A stretch of DNA of 64,000 nt from Pegoplata infirma (lineage: Eukaryota > Arthropoda > Insecta > Diptera > Anthomyiidae). Of the stretch, positions 56,688-64,000 are shown one piece after another. Each line of letters begins with the position of its first letter. Positions within the stretch are counted from its first letter, which is position 1. Both the position numbers and the translations under genes were made by a program. Location of the stretch: assembly GCA_963921195.1 (NCBI GenBank), contig OY992536.1:320867038-320931037 (forward strand). The letters run 5' to 3'. Below the pieces are notes generated by a model. It was not told the DNA's origin. It did no database searches and saw only the letters and a program-made list of their open reading frames with translations.

Positions 56688-57282
56688 ATCGGCTCTAAAT
56701 CAATTATCTAAATAGAATTAAACAAGTTTTTGAAAAGTGCAAAAATAAATGTATCGTGGCGTATGAGTGATATGGAAAATAAAATAAGACATTCAAACTT
56801 TAAAGCCACTTTTCTCGAAAACCAAAAATAACTGCTCTCTGAAAATTTGATATGATGTAGAGAATGAAATTAACTTTAATTTAAAATTTTTTAAAAAAAA
56901 ATTTAAAATGGCGTGTTTTTTTCTACATCGATTTTTATTTTTCATTTGAAAAATTCAGACATAGTTCTGAATTTTTCCCAAAAACAAATAATGCCAATCG
57001 ATAGCTCAAACAAAACACTATAAAATAGATGTGTTTCGAAAATTTCAGAATCGTTGAGTTACTGTAGAAAAAATTAAATATAAAGCGACATCATGCAAAA
57101 ATTGCTCAATTTTACCATGTTTGACCACGCCTATCTCGCCCATTTTTCCGAAAAAGGAAAACTTTTGTTCCACGATTTGTTACTTTCATATAGGGCAATA
57201 AGGTCTCAAAGTTTGACTTTGATCCTACAAAATTTTTTTTTTCGTGGTACGTTAGAAATAGAAACCTTCATATGTATATGGG

Positions 57283-57781
57283 AATGAAAAAGAATATTTA
57301 AAAAACTTTAAAATCGTTAACTTTTCGAGATATCGCTATTTGAAATGTGCAAAAAATTTCAGTTTTTGCTACGGTCAAGAAATAAAAAAAAAAATCAAAT
57401 TTTTTTTTCTTTATCGTTTCATAGAGCTTTAGAAAAGCTTTCATTTAAAATTAAGTTAAGCCAAATCCGATCTTTTTAACCCATGGTGCCCTTCGATCAG
57501 TTTTCACCAAAAATTCTAAACTTTGATTTGGGTTAAATTGTTCTGATTTTACTCAAACTAACAAAAGTTAATCTCAAGTTCTATGAAATGGTCGATCGGC
57601 AAACATTATATGTTAATTTTTTTTTTAAATTTCCTAAACAAATGAAAAAACAGAATATTTTTAGAAATCTTTTGACAAATTTCAAATGGCGATATCTCGA
57701 AAAGTGCTAAAAGTGGACATTTTCTAAAAATAGAAAACTTTGATCGAAAGTTAAATTGTTCGGGTTTGGTTCAAATTACGT
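57283..57781. repeat. short inverted repeats around GATATCGC
   Basis: CTTTTCGAGATATCGCTATTTG (57319) is mirrored by CAAATGGCGATATCTCGAAAAG (57682); a diverged copy is at 58970. Probably another MITE; ends not resolved. Confidence 0.5.
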
Positions 57782-58061
57782 GTAAGGTTAGGTTGGATGG
57801 GCGTCCGCCAATTTGGCGAATTCACTCGGAGACCATAAGGCCCATTGTGATTCCCATAAAGTTGTCTCTCTACTCCCCTTTGGTACACAAAATTCTACCT
57901 CTCAAACCACCCCGATTCTCTAAAGGTATTCCGATAGAGACACTGTTTAGGCAATTCAGGTCATCAAAAAATCGTTACCCCAAATACTTAAGACAACGTT
58001 TCGTGTAAATGAAAGACTGTCACAAGCCTTATGCAAGGGTCAAGGAAGAGAAATTTTGGGA
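57782..58061 (-). mobile_element. 3' fragment of a second LOA-like LINE (reverse)
   Basis: Starts with AAGGTTAGGTTGGATGGGCG, the reverse of a CCTAA-type tail. Then ACCATAAGGCCCATTGTGAT corresponds to ATCACAATGGACCTCAGAGT near the 3' end of the LINE at 4165-9541. Its 3' UTR is longer and diverged, so another family member. The 80-codon open frame on the plus strand is antisense and not a gene. Confidence 0.65.
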
Positions 58062-58914
58062 TTTTTATACCCTCCACTCAAGCGATAGAGGGTATATAAA
58101 AGTTTGTCATTCCATGTGTAACACCTCGAAATATTGGTGTAGGACCCCATAAAGTACATATATTCATGTTCCTCGAACGATTCTAAGTCGATCTAACGAT
58201 GTCCGTCCGTCAGTCTGTTGAAAACACGCTAACTTTTGAAAGTCTTACGGAGGCTCCTGAAGTTTGGCATATATCTTGGGCATTTACCTGGTCAGGTTGG
58301 TATTGCAATCCAGCGAAATCGGTCCAGTGGTTCAAAAGTTATGAAAAAAAACTGAATTTCGCAAGGGTTTTTCGTGAATTTACGAGATACAAAAAACGCT
58401 TACTTTCGAAGGGCAATTCTGACGATGCTGAATCTCGGCACTTATATTTGTCATTCCCCTGCCCTGATTCGTATTGATTTTCAGCAAAATCGGTTCATTC
58501 GTTCAAAAGTTATTACAAAACCGTGAATTTCAGATTAGTTTCACCTTAAATTCACGTGTTGAAAACCTGTTAAATATGTTTAAAAAATATTGGTAAGTCA
58601 CAAAAATATTTTACAACGTATTTTTGTCACTCAAAAATAATTTTACACTAAAAAAATATAACACTCGAAAAAAATTTTACACTCAAAAAAAAAATTTTCA
58701 CTCAAAAAAAAAAAATTTCACTCAACAAATTTTTTTGTAAATTTCTTTTTTTTTGTTTCAAAAATTACTTAAAAAATCTCTTTTTACATAAAATAAAATA
58801 GTCCTAAACAAAGATGTTATTTTTTCACGTTAGAAAATTTACTATCACTTAAAAAGGGCATTGTGGAGGGTATTCATAGATTCGGCCAAGTCGAATTTAA
58901 CTTTTCTACTTGTT
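58062..58914 (-). mobile_element. DINE-1-like element, copy B3 (reverse)
   Basis: TTTTTATACCCTCCACTCAAG, then GCGATAGAGGGTATATAAAA (stem-loop), CCCCATAAAGTACATATATT and GATGTCCGTCCGTCAGTCTG. ACACTCAAAAAA words are at 58625-58730. The end is GTGGAGGGTATTCATAGATT then GTCGAATTTAACTTTTCTAC. The best-preserved reverse copy of the family at 37171. Confidence 0.8.
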
Positions 58915-60247
58915 GTTTTTTTTTAATTTTTTGAACGTAGGAAAAACCCGCAATTTTTTTGCAAATTTCCAATAGCGATATCTCGACAAATGTTTGATCG
59001 ATTTTTTTTTTTAATATTCGTCATCAAACTTAACAAATATAATATGTTTAGTAGGGGTGGGATAGTGCACGAGTTTTCAATTTCGACACGCTAGAACCGC
59101 TTATTTTGTGAGGTTGGTAAAAAAAATGCATGAGCCAAAAAATGGGGCAGATCGGATAGGATCTAGGGGTCGCTCATCGGGGTCAAGGTTGGGCGTAGAG
59201 GGGGAAAAATCCACAAAAAGGCCCAAAGCTCCCCTGGTTTTGCTCCTAGAGGGGTCAAATGTGAGATCGGCCCCCATTATTTTTTCCCCCTGAACAAACA
59301 TACCTAAGCCCTATCTCCAATCCCTAAGGGGGGTCCCATACAAAGGTTCAATTTTTAAAAAATCTTGCTCCTACCGCTCTAGCTGTCCTAGAAATCACCC
59401 TACAGGAATCAAATGTATGACCGGCCCCCAATATATTTTCAACCCCACATTTTCTTAGAACATACCTACCCCCTATCTTCAATCCTTAGGGTGGTCCCTA
59501 TACATATTTTTTTATTTTTTCTTAAATTGTCATATTAAATCAGCTCCTACTGGTCCAATGGTGCCTCCTAGAGGGGTCATTATCAAGACCAACCCCCATT
59601 AATTTTTAGCCCCCAACACTTCTTCTGAACATACCAATTCCATATCTCCAATTCCTAAGGGGTCTCCCACACAAAATGACATTTTTGTAAAACTTGCTCT
59701 CACCGCTCTAACTATCGCAGGGGTGACCCTAGAGAAGTTAAATGTGTGACCGACCCCCAATATTTTTTCAGCCCCAACATTTTCCCCAAACAACCCTACC
59801 CTCTATTTTAAAGCCTTAAGGGTGTCCCCACACATTTTTTTTATTTTTTAATTTTCTTTTATAAAATCTGCGCCTACCGCTCCCATTCTGCCTTTTAGGA
59901 ACGGTAAATGCAGACTGACCCCCATTAATTTTTGCCCCCTACATTTTTTCTGAACATACCTACGCCGTATTTCCACTTTGTAGGGGTGCTCCTCTGGGGA
60001 AAACTAAATTAGTAATGTATGTAGAGAAGTCAAATGTATGACCTGCCCACATATTTTTTTAGCAAAAACATTTTCTTCAAACATACCTACCCTCTATCTG
60101 CAACGTGTTATCCCACAATTTTTTATTTATTTTATCGAGAAATCCGAGGTCTTTAATTTGTAATTTAATAGTAACTTTTGTTAAGCGTAAAAAAATATTT
60201 TTTTTAACTTGAAAATAATAAAATATGATAAATAATATAACTATAAA

Positions 60248-61620
60248 TCAAATTAATTTATTTTTATCGTGTGATGGATATTGTTTCCGATTTTTGGCCA
60301 CGACCTGAAGCAAAACTATTTTTTCCTCCTCGTTACGGCACAACACGTTGTTATAGTCTTCTATTAATTTTACACCTCTTTCGGCAGCGTCGTTAACAAC
60401 ATGTAATTTACGTAATATTTTCAGCGCTCGCTGGTAGTCCTGACGATTTTCTCAAGTATTTGGAATCTCAGGTGTGACGTAGTGGCTTAAATCAGTTTTC
60501 ATGAGTTCTTGATTCACTTGTTTCGATGCCATGTTAATTCTTTTCACACCTTCGAATCCAACAACATGTACTGGAGGATTACAATCGTTGTTGCCACTGT
60601 CGCCGCTATCCTCTGAGGCATCTTCTTCCCCGATATCATCGTCTTCCTCGCTGTCTTCGTTAGACGATTCGTCCATCTCATCGTCAGATAACTCTTCCTC
60701 CAATTCCTCTTTCTCTTCTTCTAATATACGAATTGCATTCTACATTTTTTGTTTTATTTCACAAGAGATATTCGGATCAAATAGTGCGAGGGCAACAGCT
60801 TCGCCACTGAGATACCAGTGATGTCCACAGAATCTCTTGACCAATCGTTGCGACAGAATCTTATCAATTGAAGCATAATTGGCAATCGCTTTCAAAAAAT
60901 TCAAATCATTATTTGGAGCTTCTATTGCTTTGGTAGCGCTAAACCAAGCTTTTACGTAAATTGTTATGATGAAAACGGTCACATCAAGAAGTGCATTTAA
61001 TTATTTTTTGGCCAAACCGATATATTTTCGGAACAAAAACATTTTTAGGCAATATATGCCTTTTGCCATCCATCGAGCATGACTGATGGGTCCTGGTGGG
61101 CTAAAATGCTTATTAGGAATATTTTCGCCAAGGTATAACAAAACAATTTCAAGAAACTCCTTGTAGTCGTCTCTGGGTTGCTTTTCTTTTATTTGAGCCC
61201 AACAAAACAACTTGATGTCAGTTTGGACTTGAGCTGGTATGTTGCCTGCCACTTCCTCATCTTATATGCCAAGACTGTACGGTTTGTCTTTTATATTTTC
61301 CCACTGCTCTTTAAAACGCGCAAACATTAGCACTCCTGGGGGTCTACTGCGTAACTCAAATCGAAACGAAAATCGATTCGAACAGAAATTTTATTTCTAA
61401 AATAATGTAATAAAAAATATTTTTATTCAAGAAAAATTACTTGGAACTTGTAAGCGCTTCTCAGACAATGTAAAAAGAAAAAAATATAAAAATTTACATA
61501 CACGGTTGCGTTGTTTTGAAAGGGTTAAAAATTTCCGAATTCGAACGCTTTCTTTCGATTCGAATTACGCAGTAGACCCCCTGGTCCAGACGTTTTGCCG
61601 AATTTGGTTTCAAACACTTA
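60248..61620 (-). pseudogene. transposase-like protein of an uncharacterised family, interrupted
   Basis: One frame, read on the minus strand, runs about 375 codons from near 61615 to TGA at 60248, with in-frame stops at 61262-61264, 61001-61003, 60740-60742 and 60452-60454 and a MITE insertion at 61339-61580. No frameshift is needed. Motifs in order: KTSGPGVLMFARFKEQW, PPGPISHARWMAKGIYCLKM, YVKAWFSATKAIEAPNNDLN, HHWYLSGEAVALALFD, an acidic stretch (about 60620-60705), and VVNDAAERGVKLIEDYN. I know this motif set from memory as recurrent in unnamed repetitive proteins of arthropods and cnidarians, with no assigned function. Its place in the loop of a transposon suggests it is, or was, the transposase. 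The catalytic residues cannot be assigned by eye. Confidence 0.7.
61339..61580. mobile_element. 242-bp MITE inside the transposase-like pseudogene
   Basis: GGGGTCTACTGCGTAA at the left pairs with TTACGCAGTAGACCCC at the right. CTG flanks both sides (61336-61338, 61581-61583). TCGAAACG/TCGATTCGAA words lie inside each end. Leaving it out keeps the surrounding reading frame continuous. A 3-bp duplication resembles PIF/Harbinger, but the target is CTG and not TWA. Confidence 0.8.
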
Positions 61621-62604
61621 GTTTTCCCCAGGGGAGCACCCCTACAAAGTGGAAATACGGCGTAGGTATGTTCAGAAAAAATGTAGGGGGCAAAAATTAA
61701 TGGGGGTCCGTCTGCATTTACCGTTCCTAAAAGGCAGAATGGGAGCGGTAGGCGCAGATTTTATAAAAAAAAAATTAAAAAATAAAAAAAATGTGTGGGG
61801 ACACCCTTAAGGCTTTAAAATGGAGGGTAGGGTTGTTTGGGGAAAATGTTGGGGCTGAAAAAATATTGGGGGTCGGTCACACATTTAACTTCTCTAGGGT
61901 CACCCCTGCGATAGTTAGAGCGGTGAGAGCAAGTTTTACAAAAATGTCATTTTGTGTGAGAGACCCCTTAGGAATTGGAGATATGGAATTGGTATGTTCA
62001 GAAGAAGTGTTGGGGGCTAAAAATTAATGGGGGTTGGTCTTGATAATGACCCCTCTAGGAGGCACCATTAGACCAGTAGGAGCTGATTTAATATGACAAT
62101 TTAAGAAAAAATAAAAAAATATGTATGGGGACCACCCTAAGGTTTGAAGATAGGGGGTAGGTATGTTCTAAGAAAATGTTGGGGTTGAAAAAATATTGGG
62201 GGTGGGTCATACATTTGATTCCGCTAGGGTGACTTCTAGGACAGCTAGAGCGGTAGTAGAAAGATTTTTTAAAAATTGAACTTTTGTATGGGACCCCCCT
62301 TAGGGATTGGAGATAGGGCTTAGGTATGTTTGGCAAAAGTGTTGAAGGGGGAAAAATAATGGGGGCCGGTCTCACATTTGACCCCTCTAGAAGCAAAACC
62401 AGGGGAGTTTTTGGGCTTTTTGTGGATTTTTTCCCCTCTGCGCCCAACTTTGACCCCGATGAGCGACCCCTAGATCCTATCCGACCTTCCCCATTTTTTG
62501 GCTCATACACTTTTTTTACCAACCTCACAAAATGAGCGGTTCTAGCGCTTCCAAATATTGCTGCTTAAAATCTCACACAACACTATCCCACCCTTAATGT
62601 TTAG

Positions 62605-62820
62605 TAAGAACAAAAGTTTTTAGAGTACAAATTTTGAGTGTAAAATTTTTTGAGTGTTTAAAAACGAACACCGGCTTTTAAATTATGTTTACCAAAACAT
62701 GATATTCCCCAAAAAAAAAATTGACTATATTTGCGTTCCACCTCACTGTAAATGATTTTATGGAAAACAAAGAATATTCATATGCGTGTAATACAGACTG
62801 TGTATGTAAGTATGTATATT
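62605..62820. other. junction DNA with repeat-end fragments
   Basis: GAGTGTAAAATTTTTTGAGTG words (62634-62657) and the reversed AGGGTGGAGC-type end TTGCGTTCCACCTCACTG (62729-62747). No coding frame. Confidence 0.5.
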
Positions 62821-64000
62821 AGGGTGGCAGCTATTTTGCAAAACTTCGAATTTGAAGGAGTGCACCCCTAATTTTTATTACATTTGGTCTAAAAATGCTA
62901 TGCTAAAAATTTCAGCCAAATCGGACAACGTTAACACGAGGCTCATCGAGGTCAAAGGTCAAAAAATAGCCATATTTTGATGAAAAACATTAAATAAATG
63001 GTGTTGTTTTTTGAATATATTGTTAAAAAGTGTACACGAGTTGTTTTAAGTATATGAAGATAAATTAAAAATTTTTGGGTTTTCAAAAATTAACCCTTGT
63101 AAGTCTTTCGGGGTCAAAATGACCTAATTTTCACAAAATTACCCCTAAAACACGAAAATCTGCCCCAATTTTCTAAATTTATTGAAATAAACCAATGTAA
63201 ACCCATATTTATATTCTATTCTATCATAAATACTCAGATATGAAATACTGTCTTTCTAGGATGTCATTCACGCGTTTAACGGTAAGGCCAAAAATATGCA
63301 TTTTATTTGGCGTGTTCTCAAAACTGATATTTTGGTTTTTTCAAAATTTTCTTAAACAAAATTAGGAAAAATGCTGAAAAAACCACAGAATCTTATAAAA
63401 TATATGTTAACATATAAAAAAAAATTTTTTTGGGAGATATCCCTCGGATAGTTTGGCGGGGGCATCGATTTAAACTCAGCGGATTTCGAGGAAAATGCCT
63501 TTTTTGCCCACAATTTATTCAATATGGAAAAAATTTGGTAAATATTTTAAAATTTGACAAACTCAGGGCCATAAATTATTAAAAACTATGTTAGACATTA
63601 ACGCTAAACGTTTTAGGAAAATAGAATAATATTAACCCGGTTTTTATTCGGGTCAAAGGTCAAAGTTAGGGATATTTGGATTGTTTTTTTGGAAAAAGGC
63701 ATCTAAATATGAAATGTTTATTGCGATTTTTTATAAAACTTATTATAATTATTGTACGAGCTCAGAAAAATAATTATTTAATTTTTTTAAAATTAACCCA
63801 TAAATGAAAATGGTGTCAAAATGGCCCAGCACATTAAAATTTCTTTACATAAATTTTATATTTTCTTTCGAATTTTATAAAACTTGTTATGATTATGTGC
63901 GAGGTCAGAAAACTAATTATTTGATTTTTTTTTTTAATTAACCCATAAATGAACATGGGGTCAAAATGGCCCAGCACGTTAAAAATTCTTAATATATATT
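62821..64000 (+). mobile_element. left part of a TAGGGTGGCAG-ended element (continues beyond window)
   Basis: TAGGGTGGCAGCTATTTTGC at 62821 has a YARNG start. The sequence downstream is repeat-like (GTCAAAGGTCAAA at 62951 and 63652). The last part holds two tandem units of about 155 bp (63680-63835, 63840-63995). No coding frame; right end outside the window. Confidence 0.5.
63700..63990. repeat. two tandem ~150-bp units
   Basis: TTTTATAAAACTTATTATAATTAT...GTCAAAATGGCCCAGCAC occurs at 63730-63830 and again at 63875-63980 with a few differences. May continue past the window. Confidence 0.8.

Larger units (their letters stand above)
50108..57282. repeat. 7.2-kb inverted repeat with nested elements
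   Basis: The outer arms 50108-50735 and 56145-57282 pair closely: CATATGAAGGTTTCTATTTC, AAAAATGGGCGAGATAGGCG, ATCGATGTAGAAAAAAACAC and CGTATGAGTGATATGG-type words occur in reverse on the right. The right arm is split by a MITE (56181-56687). The centre is FB3. No terminal duplication was seen, so it may be a large foldback element or an inverted duplication. Confidence 0.8.
59052..62596 (-). mobile_element. long-TIR DNA transposon with a decayed transposase-like gene
   Basis: TAGGGGTGGGATAGTG and CACTATCCCACCCTTA ends are flanked by a perfect ATGTTTAG (59044-59051, 62597-62604). The arms are about 960 bp: 59052-60008 pairs with 61620-62596 (for example AGGGGTCGCTCATCGGGGTC against GACCCCGATGAGCGACCCCT). 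The loop carries a minus-strand pseudogene and a 242-bp MITE. YARNG ends and an 8-bp duplication suggest hAT, but the protein does not look like a standard hAT transposase. A diverged arm fragment is at 32733-33180. Confidence 0.88.

Noticed and set aside
57766..58008. 80-codon plus-strand coding frame
   Set aside because: Antisense of a LINE 3' fragment; no motif.
60531..60821. Serine-rich coding frame on the plus strand
   Set aside because: It is the antisense of the acidic stretch in the minus-strand transposase-like pseudogene.
59101..62535. Paired small coding frames near both ends of the long-TIR element
   Set aside because: They are mirror images of the palindromic arms and lack coding features.

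Overview
The window looks like repeat-dominated nuclear DNA from a higher fly, probably a calyptrate. It is extremely A+T-rich. It carries a LOA-like LINE, a DD37E Tc1/mariner element, DINE-1-like elements with (GACG)n cores and TACCCT stem-loops, foldback elements, and many hAT-type MITEs with 8-bp target duplications. The taxon is an inference from repeat types. I found no host protein-coding gene, no functional tRNA or rRNA gene and no CRISPR array. The only intact gene of known type is a transposase. The window could be intergenic, or lie in a very large intron.

Layout. 1-508: right end of a hAT-like element cut by the window edge. 2002-2846: DINE-1-like copy. 4165-9541: near full-length LOA-like non-LTR retrotransposon with broken ORF1 and ORF2, a GC-rich MITE inside ORF1 and a CCTAA tail. 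10085-13207: foldback element FB1 holding a MITE (10320-12519), which holds a 1.29-kb Tc1/mariner element with an intact 332-residue transposase. 14461-16509: 2-kb palindromic hAT-type element. 18118-18817: FB2. 19591-23874: compound palindromic element with nested MITEs. 25233-26164: hAT-type palindrome. 27479-28831: hAT element. 30064-31550: TA-flanked element. 33330-35090: CACAGTG-ended element with a hAT relic inside.

36595-38319: Helitron-like fragment, minisatellite and DINE-like copy. 38739-39414, 39602-40802, 41531-43846, 43848-44258 and 44329-45041: more MITEs and palindromes. 45905-47110: minisatellite split by a DINE-like copy. 47151-47768 and 48610-49506: CCCGAGTAAAA-ended MITEs. 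50108-57282: a 7.2-kb inverted repeat containing FB3, which contains a 3.9-kb Helitron with a 1.9-kb array of a 16-bp repeat. 57782-58061: reverse 3' fragment of a second LINE. 58062-58914: DINE-like copy. 59052-62596: long-TIR element with a decayed transposase-like gene of an uncharacterised family. 62821-64000: left part of another AGGGTGG-ended element.

The sequences do not form a pathway. They are layers of mobile DNA, and their insertion order can often be read from target duplications and from paralogous empty sites within the window. The strongest candidates for something undescribed are the 59052-62596 element with its unknown protein family, the Helitron with its near-palindromic array, and the unusual density of kilobase-scale palindromes. 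Boundaries marked approximate were judged by eye.
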